Below, in pieces: positions 1 to 11,527 of a stretch of DNA of 64,000 nt. Made by a program: the position numbers and the translations under genes. Location of the stretch: positions 35,919,264 through 35,983,263 of the forward strand of contig OZ020269.1 of assembly GCA_963971225.1 (NCBI GenBank), given 5' to 3'. Each line of letters starts with the position of its first letter. The stretch's first letter is position 1. The stretch is from Melieria omissa (lineage: Eukaryota > Arthropoda > Insecta > Diptera > Ulidiidae). The notes beneath the pieces are model-generated. The model was not told the origin of the DNA. It saw only the letters and a program-made list of their open reading frames with translations, and did not search any database.

Positions 1-689
1 TTTGACATATTAGGCGCTATAAAAACGGAACAAAATAAAATTTTGAAAATCGTACTCGTTAAAACATCGGACTAATACTTTTATAAAAAGTCTTACTCGG
101 CAGCCAAAAAAACACTACTTTCGGGAAAACGCGTTTAAAGATAAATTACGTTGTATAACTTGCAGGGGACGGGTACCTTTCGGCTCCCAGCGACATGCAA
201 AGAAATGTGATTTTCACGGAATCCTTTCTGTGGCGTATTCTCAGATACATATAGATTGAAATTATGCAAAAAAAAAATCGATTTTTCGAAACCACAAGAG
301 TAGAGGACCCCCTTAAGTTACTTTTAAAATTCTGGGAATTAGGGTTAAATACTAAGGAGAACATTAAACATTTTAACTCTCTACCTCCTTTTTTGGTTGG
401 TCATTTTGAATCTTTGTCCTAAAATGCCAAAAATGTCCTTTGAAAGAGAACTTCTAAAGAATAAATTCACTACTAAAATAAGCCATACAATGCCACAATA
501 GGCTTCTGAATAAACCGAAGCTCAAACTTTATTTTGAACGCCAGGACTAAAGTCAAAACTGAAGTGGTGTTTAACAATTAATTTCGTACTTATTAAAAAT
601 TGTTGCTAAAATGTCTTTCAAAAACTGGATTTTAGAGGGTTAGTGTGGGTGGGAAAAAATGTGTAACGTTTAATTTCTCTATAATTCAC
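1..689. other. No gene seen; AT-rich non-coding
   Basis: This stretch is AT-rich with short, stop-broken reading frames on both strands. I see no conserved domain, splice-bounded exon, RNA gene or clear terminal inverted repeat. It may be decayed repeat DNA. Confidence 0.5.
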
Positions 690-1038
690 CGTACACCAGG
701 ACATATTAGCACCGATTTATAAGCGATGAGACAGAAAACACGAAATTTTATGAATATATTTCCATACGTATATACATGAGCACTTCTCCACATGAACAAC
801 TGTAAAACTGCTCCAGAGGCGGTTTAAGAAATTTCAGTTAATTTCGACAAATTTTTATTCTTTTCCAGTCAATTTTTTTCCCGCCTGAACGCACCTGACT
901 TTTTGCCACTTTTGACAGCTGTCAAGGTAAATTCGTTTATACGCTTCCTCGCTCATATTTCACTATTGCTGTACTGTGATGTTGGCGAATGTACCTTGAG
1001 CTTACTGCCAATATAGAAGTATTACATATATGATTGTA
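690..1038 (+). repeat. Interspersed MITE family M1, copy 1
   Basis: About 350 bp similar to 35285-35667 (same orientation) and 16207-16571 (inverted). Shared landmarks are AGCGATGAGACAGAAAACAC near the left and CTGTACTGTGATGTTGGCGA near the right, followed by CCAATATAGAAGTA. The better preserved copies have imperfect terminal inverted repeats around ATTGGCACTAA. It has no coding capacity. This copy has a diverged left end, so its left edge is approximate. Confidence 0.7.
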
Positions 1039-1561
1039 TTAAACAAATTACGAAATCGGCATGAGCAATCTATATGAAATTAACACTTAAACACAACCCC
1101 AGTTTTGACTTGTTTCTGGCGTTCCAAGTTAAATTTTGAGCTTTGATGTATTCACAGACTTATAATAGAATTTTATGGAGAATATTTTCGTTGTACATTT
1201 CTTAGTTAAAAATCCTGGAAAATAAATTTTTTGGTTCTTAGAAAAAAAATGAAATTAACCTATAAAAATAAGGGTTTAAAATGTTTTCCGTAGTATTTAA
1301 GATGAAATTCCTGTACACATCCTATACCTAAAATGTAAGATAACATGGTTTGCTGATATCAATTCACTATAAGAAAGTGCAAAAGGGGGAAACTTTTACC
1401 ACCCCTAAAAAAAAATTGTGTGTAAATTTTCTTAACACCTACATTTTTTTACCCCCTCAACCAGAATCCGTTATCATACAAATTTTGTTTGTGTTATAGT
1501 GCTGTTTGATGAACATCAACTGACCCCGTAAATAGCAACAGGATTGATGTGATTTACAATA
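1039..1561. other. No gene seen
   Basis: AT-rich sequence between two MITEs. Only short ORFs without recognisable motifs are present. Confidence 0.45.
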
Positions 1562-2121
1562 CACCTAAGTCTGTTTTTACACGGTAGATTGGTTCCAGAA
1601 GAAGCCGTGTAAAAAAAAACCGTGTAAAAAAAGACATTGATCGTATACAAAAATGGGTGATTTGTTCCTAATCTCTAAAACCTATTAAAATTTCATTACC
1701 AAACACGTCTTATTGCATTGACAGTTCACAAAATATTAACACGTTTCAATTGCTCTGACCAGTAAATTTTATTGTATGCACATAAAGGGAATTCCCCTAA
1801 ATCACATTTGCTTTGACCAGTAAAAATTGCTTGTACGCGCTAAAAGGGAATTCACTTAAATCTTTAAGCTAGTGTTCGCAAACTATCGATAGCACTATCG
1901 ATACTATCGATGGTTTCAGACTTTTTTCTTTCATAAATACTTTTTTGTGATATGAACATACTTCGCAAAAATTAAATTTGACAAAAAAAATTTAAGTACA
2001 TAAAATTTCAAATCGTGCTAAATGGAATAAAATCGTGTAAAAAAATTAAAAATATTCAATTTTCAAACCGTGTTATATCAAAACCGTGTAAAAAAAGACC
2101 GTGTAAAAACAGACTTAGGTG
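1562..2121. mobile_element. MITE with TA target duplication (Tc1/mariner-like)
   Basis: The ends are a perfect inverted repeat: CACCTAAGTCTGTTTTTACA at the left and its complement ending at 2121, both running on into CGGT. TA flanks both sides (1560-1561, 2122-2123). The motif CCGTGTAAAAA recurs several times inside both ends, giving subterminal repeats. The 560-bp body is non-coding. TA duplication suggests Tc1/mariner mobilisation; the family is unknown. Confidence 0.8.
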
Positions 2122-2984
2122 TATCAACTTATAAAGCTCAGTCATACATACATACTAGAGTCCTGCACGAGTATGCATTTTTGCTATTCGAAAACATTCA
2201 AATGCGTTTGAATAGAATACTTCACTTCATCTCTGCGGACCGGTCCGAATGAATGCGAGTACAGCTCTCTTCGAGTACGAGTAAGCTCCGAACAGAAACG
2301 AGTAGACGTAAACTATTGTTACGAAAATCCAAGTTTATTTTCCAAGGTTCGTTTTGATTGTGTTTGAAAATAAAACAACTTCAGTTATTCAGCGCAACGT
2401 AGTCAAAACTAACAATCGCTTTATTTACAAATTTACACTTGTTCTACTTTACACTACTACTATTGTATGTTTCCCCATTGCGTGCTCAACACAGACTCGA
2501 TCCCTTGCGCTGCCACTGCTGCTTTTATACCAGTTTTTTCATCGCGCCGAAGTTTCTTGCAACTTCCAATTGGAAAGCGCTCGACCAATCTCGCACAGCC
2601 CATTTCTTCGAGAACCATCCTTGCCATATCGGACTATAACAAGCGAATTTATACCAGTTTTGCTGTACAGCTAACCCTAGCACAACGCGGGGAATAGGTT
2701 CCCAAAAAATGCCGCATAAGAACATACATATTCAGCCCTGTTCCAGAATCCGAGTCGGAATCGGATTTGAATCGGAATTAAATCCGATTCCGATTTGAAG
2801 AGGTGTTCTGCAATTCGAGCGGAATGGTCACATTCGAAGTTTATTTCGAATCCGATTGTTAGCAAATTAACAAACCTTCAATCAGCTGTTTGCTTTTAAT
2901 GTTCAAATGAAAAAAGAAATTGTAAAATTTTGTTAGGTTTTATTATGTTATTTAATGAGTTGGGTTATTTTATTTGCAGTATTG

Positions 2985-3300
2985 CTTGAGAACGAGCAGT
3001 CCGCCGTTAAAAAAGTAAAGCGCAGAATTTTGCGAGACCACAGCAATCCGATGGAATTGCCAGATTCTTCGTAACTAGTCATTTTAGTTCTGTTCAAAAT
3101 TTCCTATTTAAGGTTTATTTCTCGGTACCGCCTTAACAAAGCAGCATTCAACATGATCTTGACCGAAGTGAGACCTTTTCTTCGGCAATGCTCCGCCAGA
3201 ATTGAAATTGGCGACGGCTTTGCGATTTCTTGCCGAAGGAGGCTATCAACGTTCGGTAGAAAAGACAACCGCATTTTCCATTTTGGAAAGTGTGTCTTAA
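2985..3300 (+). pseudogene. Harbinger nuclease N-terminal remnant
   Basis: Two frames together give the start of a Harbinger-type transposase. ILRDHSNPMELPDS is followed by a stop near 3074. A later block reads LNKAAFNMILTEVRPFLR, and after a frame change reads LKLATALRFLAEGGYQRSV, the characteristic early part of these nucleases. At least one stop and one frameshift interrupt it, and the catalytic core is absent. It is dead, but it identifies the parent element. Confidence 0.75.
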
Positions 3301-3379
3301 AAGGTCCACCGCCGGTCGCTAAAGCTTATCTTCCTACTTCACTTTTCCAATCAACTCAAGTCTCTGATTGAAGAAAGTT

Positions 3380-3590
3380 TTACAAAATGAATTGATTTAA
3401 TTTACTTCTCACCTTTTTCCATCCCGTTACACTGTTTGTTGGTGGTCCTTGCCCGTTCAGCGACTGCGTTAAATGCTTCAATTTATTTTCAAATTCGACT
3501 TTGTCGCCTTTGTCGCAGAAACTTTTCGCGACGTCCGCATTCTCCTCCATAAAATCCAAGAGCATTTTGCTCTGGTCAGCAGTCTTATGC
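3380..3590 (-). pseudogene. Harbinger Myb/SANT-like accessory protein remnant
   Basis: On the minus strand a short ORF reads KMLLDFMEENADVAKSF near the start and LNGQGPPTNSVTGWKKVRSK near the end. This is the trihelix Myb/SANT-like pattern of the DNA-binding partner that Harbinger elements encode beside the nuclease. The open frame seems to start upstream of the first Met (TADQSK precedes it). It is truncated. The convergent position relative to the nuclease remnant supports the assignment. Confidence 0.6.
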
Positions 3591-4063
3591 TTTCCCGTGA
3601 TTAAAAATTAATGTATTAGTTTTATTTAACACGATGTTTCATTTATTTGCTTACATTTTCGTTATTTGTTTTCGTTTTGCTGCTTTCCGATTTCAATTCC
3701 ACCAGCTTTTTGTTTAGCGGATTATTTTCGAAAAAAATTTCCGATAATCGGAATGCAGAACACCAAATTTCCGATCCAAATTCGTTCGAACTTAATCGGA
3801 TTTGAGAACAGGGTTGCATCGGAAAATATTTCCGATAATCGGAATGTAGAACACCAACGGTCGGAATCAAATCCATTTCCGATCCGATTCGGATTCTGGA
3901 ACAGGGCTGATTATGTAATTTAATAACACTTCATTTATTTAAACAAAAACTGTTTCACAAATTTTTTATAATTTAACTGGAATTAGACTGAATATTTTTT
4001 CGCAATTTTTTACACGCGTTTTTAGATTGATGCTCTTATTTGCAATGGCGACAACAAACCAAC

Positions 4064-4821
4064 CAGTGATGTTAACTTTTTTTTTGAAAAATCCCTACTT
4101 TTCCCTACGCTGTCCAGCAATTTTCCCTACGAAACTCCATACACTTATTTTCCAAGTATTTTGTAATATTTAAGGTTTTTTTAATTTTTTGTGAATAAAA
4201 GTCGCAAAAGTAAAAACCATAACATTTATTAATTCTTCTTTTAATTAATTTGCAACATAAAAACAACAAAACAAAGTTGTGCTTTGTACTGAGATACGAT
4301 TTAAAACATGGAAACATAACAACATAAAAAAAATTGTGCTTTGCACTGAGATACCATTTCATCACATTAAAAAAATCAGTACAAAAATTACACTAACACT
4401 AATTATTTATGGTCATACTACTCAGTGTATGCAATTTTCTTAAAGTGCTGTTCTTTACATTGAAAATTTACACAGGTGATATTTTCGTCTTCTAACTAAG
4501 AGCGAATTATACAAATTGAAGTCAAATTGTCATAGCTTGATGTGTTCCTTTTTTGTTCGAAAATATTCTTACAGAGTCTGCATTAGAATATGGTAGTGCC
4601 GAAACATATTTGGCCAACTTTGACAAATTGGGAAACAACATTTGATCGTTAAAATTTTCAGTTTGACTAATTTGACTTCAAAATTTTCCATAACCAGGGT
4701 TGTTTGAAAATTCCCTACATTTAGTGAATTTTAAAAAAATCTGTCCTTTTTTTCCCTACGCACACAATTTTTGCTAAAATTCCCTACATGTAGGGAATTT
4801 TCCCTATAGTTAACATCACTG
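4064..4821. mobile_element. hAT-type MITE
   Basis: The ends are CAGTGATGTTAACT at the left and AGTTAACATCACTG at the right, a perfect 14-bp inverted repeat. The flanking octamers are AAACCAAC and AAACTAAC (7 of 8 match), as expected for a hAT duplication. TCCCTAC motifs cluster at both ends. The short ORFs inside have no recognisable domain. It sits inside the larger hAT element. Confidence 0.8.
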
Positions 4822-5838
4822 AAACTAACAAAAAAATTACTACATCAAATGAAAGTAGCATAAATCGTTGTGTGATGTTAGAACCGCGGGGAAACCCTTT
4901 TTTTTAATTTTGTCGTTGTAGAACATTATTTTGACAGCTCTTAAGATGTTGGACAAGAGACTACACAATAACGTATTTGATTGTCACTTTGTAAACACAT
5001 GTTCAAGTGTAGGGTGGCAATGCTATAAAAAAGGTAGGTATCAAAGTATGAACAAAATGCAAAGAATTTTATTTGGGAAAGAAAACCTTTTTCAAATTAA
5101 AATAGTAAATATTTGAAAAAATTTTCGTACATAAAAATTTTCGTAAAAATCGCGTTGTAAGAGTAGCGTTGTAAGAAAATGTCCGCATTTTAGGAACCGC
5201 GTTGTAGCGAAAACGCGTTATAGGAACCCGCGTTGTAGGAGGGTTACCTGTGCTTCAAAGTGCATGCCTAAAAGTATGCTTGCAAAAGCGTTCATGCACA
5301 GCACAGAGTGCCTTTTCGTTTCACTATTTATTCATATTCGCTCGAAGCGGGAAAACGAGCACAAAAGCATTCGAATAATAGTACTCACTGCTTCGAATAT
5401 ATTCGAATATACTCGTTTTATTATTCCTAAGATTATTTAGAAATATTTATGTTATATATAAAAATTTATTAATTTTTTATGCTACTTTCTTCAATAATTT
5501 CCATTTTGCGTATTAACTAATAAGCCACTTCAACCGCAGCACAAGTATACACATGGAAAAGTGACATACTGCGCATAAAAATATTCGGTGAAACTGTTGA
5601 TATTCGAATACTTCGCAAATTTTTCGATTACCGAATACTGAGCACTGTAGTATGCGCTTCTCACCGAATACGAGCACTGCAGTGTTCGCTTTCACCGAAT
5701 ACGAATAGAAACGAGAAGCGACGCTCGCTGATTCCCGTTTCTATTCGTTTCGTTGTACGCATTCTTCGAATACCAAGTACCCGTACAGTATGTACAGTAG
5801 TGTAGCCGGCAAAATGAATATATTCATGCAGGACTTTA

Positions 5839-6318
5839 ATACATACGTACATATATGCATATAAATGTATATAAAACCTCGCTTCCAATTCACCAATGTC
5901 GAGTTTGTAAATTTCTATAATACATGAATGGAATGCAGTTTTTATGTATCTCAAAGTTAACAACTTCTTCATTCGCCATAACCAGGGTTATTAGGATTGC
6001 GGTTCAAAGCCATCCACTTAGTCCGTTAAATTTAACAATCTATTCGTAATTAAACAAATTCAGTAACTTGATTTTAATGAACCAGTCTAAAAAAGGTAGT
6101 TTTATGCAAATTTAAAAGTGGCGTACTTCAATTTGATTTTAGCTCAATAGAGCTAAGAAATACTTATAGAGTTGTTTATAAATACAAGGCTTTATTCAAA
6201 TTAAATTCGAATGCATCAATGCGAAAGAAGTCAGTAGTCAAATCGAGTCGACCTGTTAGCGAAGAGTCAAATATGATTCAGTTAATCATATCCCAAAAAA
6301 CGAAAATTTATTAATCTA
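5839..6318. other. No gene seen
   Basis: Non-coding AT-rich spacer between the hAT nest and the Minos-like element; no exon, RNA or clear repeat boundary was identified. Confidence 0.45.
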
Positions 6319-7997
6319 CTACTCTAACCACAACTAATTCGTACACTTTACTTTTCTCCTGCATCATAATCCTTACAGATTTTTTGCAAGCTAGGAGAAT
6401 GACAGTTATATATTTTCAATTCGATATTAAATTTACTTTTTATAAAAACTAAAAAAAAAAATATTTGGTTTTTGAAAAAAAAATGTGTACCTTATTCAAA
6501 CGTACTCAGAAACATATGAAGTAAACAGTGACCATTATTAATTCGTACAGTAGAAAAAACTCAAAAACTGATTAAAAAGTAAAAAACAAAATTAACGGGA
6601 TAATAATAAACGTTATAGACTACCGATTCTAAACAAAATTTCGTTTGGTTTACTCAGTGGGCAATAAATAGTCGTATAATTTTCATCATGGTGCGTGGAA
6701 AACCTTTTTTCGAAGACATTCACAAAATAATAGTGGAAAAAGTAAATTCTGGTGAAAGTTGTGGTGCTGTCGCAAAGCTCTTTAGTTTACCACGATCAAC
6801 AATTGAATGTGTGTTGAGATATTTAAAAAAATCGTGCGTGACGAGCAATGTCGCCAAACTTGGAAGACGATCAAAACTGACTGACTGCAACAAAAGAACA
6901 TTGTCGTCAGTTATAAAAAGAAATAGGCGGGACACGGTCAGAAAAATATCGGCAGAATGGTCCCATGCAATTAAAAAACCCGTTGGACGTGAATGGACTA
7001 GACTAAACATGGAAAAACTGGGTTATGGTTTTTTCAAGGTAACATTATCATTCAACATGCTTGTCCCGAATTTTGCTCTCATTAAATTATTTCTCGTAGC
7101 CCAAAGATAAACCGCTAATAACCAACAAACAAAAACAAAAACTTCCTTAGGCTAAGAATGAACGTTTGTGGATCCAACGTCAATGAGATTCATTCATTTT
7201 TAGTGATGAGTCAAGGTTTGAGCTCTGTGTCGGTGACGCGTGAAAAAAAGTGATTCGGCAAGAGAATGAAGCTTTTCATCGGGATTGTCTAAAAGTCTAA
7301 AACGTACTGTTAAATTTCTTGAAAGCGTAATGGTGTTTGGGTGCATATCGTCGAAAGGTGTAGGTCAATTGCATTTCATTTATATATTGAAAGAAAGTCT
7401 AATTCCAAGCATTGACAGATTGAGTTCGAATGAAGAGTTTATCTTCCAGTAAGACGGAGCGCCCGCTCACACAGCTAAATACACTCGTACTAAGTTGCAA
7501 ACAAAAGGCATACATGTTTTGGACTAGCCATCATCAAGTCCGGACTTTAACGTTATTGAATTGGCATGGGCAATAATGAAAAGGCGACTGAGAAACGAGC
7601 GAAAGATTTGAAACGAAAAATCACTGTAATTTGGTACTCCATTACACCAGATGAATGCCAGTACTTGACAAGAAGTATGTCAAGACGAGTTGAAGCAGTA
7701 ATTGCAGCAAAAGGAGACATAACGCAATATTAATTTTGAATTTTACCACTGTACGAATTTATAATGGTCACTATTTACTTCATATGTTTCTGAGTACATT
7801 TGAATAAAGTACAGATTTTTTTTTCTCAACTAAATATTTTTTTTAATATTTTTTGTAAAAAGTGAATTTAATAACAAATTGAAAATATATAACTTTTTTT
7901 TTAAGGAGTCATTTTCCCAGCTTGCAAAAATTATTAAAAAAAAAAATTATGATGCAGGAGAAAAGTGAAGTGTACGAATTATCTGTGGTTAGAGTAG
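6319..7997 (+). mobile_element. Minos-type Tc1/mariner transposon, degenerate
   Basis: Long inverted repeats of roughly 240 bp flank a Tc1-class transposase. Outer ends begin CTACTCTAACCACA and inner ends carry GTGACCATTATTAATTCGTA-like sequence. TA flanks both sides (6317-6318, 7998-7999). Long TIRs with an AACCACNNNTAATTCG-type outer motif and a GTGACC-type inner motif resemble Minos of Drosophila hydei as I remember it. The transposase is broken. Confidence 0.82.
6688..7734 (+). pseudogene. Minos-like transposase pseudogene with intron
   Basis: The first exon (6688-7038) starts MVRGKPF and contains a paired-type helix-turn-helix (CGAVAKLFSLPRSTIECV), ending GYGFFK. An intron at 7039-7099 (GTAACA...CGTAG, 61 nt) then joins in phase to PKDKPLITNKQKQK, matching the place and size of the Minos intron. 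Downstream motifs IFSDES, DGAPAHT and SPDFNVIE give a DD34E triad. In-frame stops follow KQKLP, WIQRQ, VGDA and FQ, and the frame ends GDITQY. It is inactive. Confidence 0.82.
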
Positions 7998-7999
7998 TA

Positions 8000-9155
8000 T
8001 TAAACAATCCATTCATCCGCCCATAGTCAAGATAATTTATGCAGGAATTTTCGCGTTTGGAATAAAAAAATCAGTCCGTGCGTCCGCCGTATCTATAAAT
8101 CTCAACTGATTTCAAATAACATTGGCTTATACTGTTTTGCCTAACCAACTAATATGAATGGAGCTACTCCATCGATTTCAGGTGCTTTCAAATCAAATCA
8201 AATGCATGAACGAACTCGTTAACAATGTAATATCTTTGGATACTAAAGCAAGATAAATAAGTAAATTTTTTAGGATCAGGCCTAACCTAACCTAGGATCA
8301 GGCTACTGAGGCAACACTCCAAATTCTTATTGCTAGCTTCTGTTTGTTTTTGTTCTTAAATTCAATTGCAGCTCAATTTGGCTTCCGGTTCTAGGATACC
8401 GATTCTTAAATTATAGCGAAACTTAGTTTGTTCGGAATGTGATTTAATTTATCCTTATCAATAAATTTGTAGTGTTGACAATTGGAAGTTTTTCTCACTT
8501 CAGTTTATAAATGTTAGTGTGGTTGAGTAATAAATTTATTGAAATCTAAGATATTCAACCGCTTCTTGTTCTCCTAACGATACGAAAATAAGTGGTACTT
8601 CCACCACTTTACCTTTCGTGGCAACAGTTCGTATTCTGATACGAAAATGCCACTACAGGCTAATTTTTATACATTTCGTTAATACCTTTTATTGCTTTAT
8701 AACTTTTAGTCAGTAAAAACAAAACCACCGGTGATTCAACTTAGCGAAGTAAACACGTTTCTCGCACAGATATTGATTAATAGATCTGTGAAACGTAGAG
8801 TGGGCGTCTGAAAGAAATAAATGGTGCGCGCTTTAAACGGTTCTTAATATGTTGGACTGAAATTAATCCATGGCGTAGACATTTATTATAATTCAATTTT
8901 TTGCCTTGGTACCATTAGCTTTAAATATTGTATATAAGAGATAACCTACAGATCAGACAGAGCACGACAAGTAGTTTTTGGGCACCCGGATACGGGTGTC
9001 GGTTTATTCAGTGTCAGAGTGTGAAATGCCAATGTATCGCAATATTAAAAAGGTGACTACTATAGAAAAGCAACCAATAAACGTTAAAATTAGGGATTAT
9101 TTGTTAATGCAAGACAAACTATGCGCACAACGAAATAGGAAGAATAGTGGGGGCT
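8000..9155. other. Intergenic / 3' flank of SelD; no gene seen
   Basis: AT-rich spacer. A short direct repeat of CCTAACCTAACCTAGGATCAGGC type lies near 8275-8310. A TTTATT at 9002-9007 is AATAAA on the minus strand, about 150 nt past the SelD stop. The plus-strand ORF near 8978-9181 overlaps the SelD end antisense and is not supported. Confidence 0.5.
9002..9007 (-). other. Candidate SelD polyadenylation signal
   Basis: The complement reads AATAAA about 150 nt downstream of the SelD stop codon, a plausible position for the mRNA 3' end. Chance occurrence is possible in AT-rich DNA. Confidence 0.4.
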
Positions 9156-10358
9156 TTAGTCCTTCGCCGGCACCTCGATAACGCGTGGCTTGTCAATTAT
9201 GCGTGCTGTTTTATTGCCCTTCTCAACGATCCCTATAATCCAGGCTTGGTATCCCTCTTGTTTCTCGATGTCTTTGCAGTAGGCGGCCGCTTGTTCGCGC
9301 GGCAGGCAGATCAGTAGACCCCCAGACGTTTCGGCTGAGTGGCCCTGCAGCAGCTGGAACATATTGCCGCATGCTTTCGCCACCGCTGCCATCTTAGCGA
9401 TTACTGGAAGATTATGAATCACAAAGGAGACGTCCTTTTTCTGATGTGACGCAAGGGTTTGTGCGTGACCAAGCAGTCCGAAGCCGGTGATATCTGTAGA
9501 ACCGTGGGCGTTGTATTTATGCATTAGTCGGGCTGCCGTGCGATTAAGGCGGGCCATAGAGTTCATGGCACGATGGTACGCTTTGCGCACATCCTCTTCC
9601 GAAACTACCAACTTGATGCGGTTCCAGCGCTCCGGCTGATCTAGCCACTGGTGTGCGTTCACCGCTACTTGCGTTCCCAACGGTTTTGTTAGTACCAGCA
9701 CGTCACCAACTACAGCGTTGTCCGGAACAATATACTCGTTCGGCTGGCATATAGTAGAAGCCACACCACCGATGGTACACCACGGGTTGACAACACTCTG
9801 TCCCCCTGTCACCGTGGTTCCTGCCTCCAGAGCAGAGTCTTTGAAACCCCGCATAATTAGCGGCACCACCACGTCGCGCTCCTTTTCTGTCATCTTCGTG
9901 CTCACCGCTAATAGCATCAGCATGTTGTCGCAGTCAGTCACTCCCATCGCGTACAAGTCACTCAGCACGTTGGCGCACGCTATCTTGCCCATCATGTATG
10001 GGTCGTCCACAATCGGGTAGAAGAAATCGGTAGTCTGCACCAGGCAGAGACCGCCGTGGCGCAATGGAATCACGGAACAGTCCAGACCGATGCCAATACG
10101 CGGTATGGCCATGTTGAGAAACTGCGCATCTTGATCGGGGCCACTCGAGTAGTCCTGTTGCAGTGCCGCTACCAATTTGCCCAGCACTTCCTGGGGAACC
10201 TTACAGCCGCGGCCCTTTAAATCCGCGAATCGAGTCAACCGAAACGATGGCTCCAAGTCGTGAGCAGTGGGATCAAAGGGCCTGCGTAACTCCGCACCGC
10301 CACCGCCGCCTTGCAGTTCAAGATGAGCAGCATTTAATGCGTCAACTTGGTAACTCAT
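9156..10358 (-). CDS. SelD: Selenophosphate synthetase-like protein SPS1 (SelD), 400 aa
   Basis: A complete single-exon gene whose product is nearly collinear with the Drosophila SelD/SPS1 family (about 400 aa). I chose ATG at 10358 (MSYQVDALN) because the frame upstream starts only at a GTG and the family begins MSY. Visible features are a Gly-rich N-terminus, the active-site loop [17 protein letters not shown], the ATP-binding Asp cluster in [37 protein letters not shown] and GHSAETSGG. The residue where SPS2 has Sec or Cys is Arg50 (codon at 10209-10211), so this is SPS1. SPS1 is thought not to make selenophosphate efficiently and is tied in flies to viability, redox balance and vitamin B6 metabolism. 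No UGA recoding or SECIS is needed. GC-rich codon use contrasts with the AT-rich surroundings. Confidence 0.96.
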   Translation of the reverse strand: MSYQVDALNAAHLELQGGGGGAELRRPFDPTAHDLEPSFRLTRFADLKGRGCKVPQEVLGKLVAALQQDYSSGPDQDAQFLNMAIPRIGIGLDCSVIPLRHGGLCLVQTTDFFYPIVDDPYMMGKIACANVLSDLYAMGVTDCDNMLMLLAVSTKMTEKERDVVVPLIMRGFKDSALEAGTTVTGGQSVVNPWCTIGGVASTICQPNEYIVPDNAVVGDVLVLTKPLGTQVAVNAHQWLDQPERWNRIKLVVSEEDVRKAYHRAMNSMARLNRTAARLMHKYNAHGSTDITGFGLLGHAQTLASHQKKDVSFVIHNLPVIAKMAAVAKACGNMFQLLQGHSAETSGGLLICLPREQAAAYCKDIEKQEGYQAWIIGIVEKGNKTARIIDKPRVIEVPAKD

Positions 10359-11271
10359 TCTTGTAACAAGATGTTCCACAATGTTGTCAATTCACAGGGA
10401 CTATATCGCAGATTCTGTGGCTGTACTGCCGCTTTTATCGAACGGTCAATTTCCAATGCTGCCTTTGAGCGGTCGTCTCAACAAATAACTCACATTCTCC
10501 CTTGGCACGCACACAGGTTTGAATTTCCGTGCACATACACGGATTTTTCGGTCGAAAGAGTGGTAGTGTGTGTTTTGCGAACGCTCATTGGCTTATTCGA
10601 CAATGGCGACTCGAATCGGGCGAAGTCAGTATTTCTCCCGGCGGTCATAGTAGGCGATTGCGTGTTTGTTGCCAGTGTTACCAGAATATATTCCGAAGTT
10701 GGTTCAAAACTCTTTGGTTCTAGCCGCTAGGTTGCGATTTTTGGGTACATATTCAAGACAGTAGCGACACAGCTTCAAGACGGGCTTAAACCGTCGCCGT
10801 ATAGTGAATTACATGAATACAATGAAAACGCCAGAAACGTCATCACCATTCCATTTTTGAGCTTCTAAATACAAAATTTAGAGTGCTTTATTAAGCATTC
10901 CTGTTTATCAATTTTATCGTTCTACAATTGATCAGAAAAGTGACATTGAGTAATAATTTTTAGAACGAGTAATTTTCAAACGAAATCCTAACAAATATGT
11001 AATTGTTGTTCAAAGCGTACCGAAAACGTTAGGAAAATTCCAGTAAAAATTTCTAATTTGAAGCAGTGATGCCAATTTCTTTGGTTTTGTCGCTTACGAA
11101 ATAGAGAATGACTCAATGTTGAGCGACAACTGTGGTAATAGGCGTGCAGTCGTAAAAAAACGAGTAATTTCGTAGATTTGAATTTGTATGGGGAAATGCG
11201 TAATTTGGCTTCGCATTTGAGAATTTTTGCTTATATTACGCATTTGGGCTCAATGTTAACGTAGTATTAGT
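10359..11271. other. 5' flank of SelD; probable promoter region, no gene seen
   Basis: The DNA upstream of the SelD start has higher GC to about 10730 and then turns AT-rich. Overlapping plus-strand ORFs (10347-10730) show no domain and overlap the SelD start antisense. From about 10860 it looks like decayed repeat sequence. Confidence 0.45.
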
Positions 11272-11519
11272 CCTTGTTAATTGTATTATTGGTAGTGGCA
11301 GCACCGCAACTGATTAAACATTTTTCTTTTGATTTTTGGCGAATTGGCATGCTGATTGTCAAAATAGCAGCTGTGAGTCTAATTGACTCGTGTTTTTTCC
11401 ACTTTTTTTTGTCAGCAGCTTTTGACAATGAGCATGCCCAAAATCACTAACAAAATACATGACATTTTTGTTGTTGCCGTAGTGCTATCACCATATTAAT
11501 ACGCTGTGCATACGCCTTG
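11272..11519. mobile_element. MITE A (AAGGCG family)
   Basis: This 250-bp element shares its body with 15313-15550: GGTAGTGGCAGCACC, TTTCTTTTGATTTTTGGCGA, AGCATGCCCAAAATCACTAAC and CATATTAATACG. It ends ATACGCCTTG immediately before GTACAGAC. The left end is eroded near CCTTGTTAATTGTATTATTGG. It is the first element in the GTACAGAC-linked chain. Confidence 0.65.
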
Positions 11520-11527
11520 GTACAGAC

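Larger units (their letters stand above)
2733..3909. mobile_element. PIF/Harbinger DNA transposon, degenerate, two-gene type
   Basis: Inverted repeats start CAGCCCTGTTCCAGAATCCG and the right end is the complement, ending CAGGGCTG. ATT lies on both sides (2730-2732, 3910-3912), consistent with a 3-bp duplication. Inside are remnants of the two proteins this superfamily carries: a nuclease fragment on plus and a Myb/SANT-like fragment on minus, converging. Repeated GATTCCGATT/CCGATAATCGGAAT motifs fill the subterminal regions. Confidence 0.75.
2156..5838. mobile_element. hAT-superfamily element carrying nested insertions
   Basis: The termini are imperfect inverted repeats, TAGAGTCCTGCACGAG at the left and a right end whose complement begins TAAAGTCCTGCATGAA. 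The 8-bp direct repeat ATACATAC flanks both ends exactly (2148-2155 and 5839-5846), the hAT signature. Subterminal DNA is rich in TTCGAATA-type motifs. A PIF/Harbinger element (2733-3909) and a smaller hAT element (4064-4821) are inserted inside. I recognise no hAT transposase, so this is probably a non-autonomous derivative. Confidence 0.75.

Noticed and set aside
9156..10379. SelD start at 10379 (407 aa)
   Set aside because: That first codon is GTG; the ATG at 10358 gives the family's usual N-terminus.
10347..10730. Plus-strand ORF of 127 aa upstream of SelD
   Set aside because: No domain; it overlaps the SelD start antisense in a locally GC-rich region where long shadow frames are expected.
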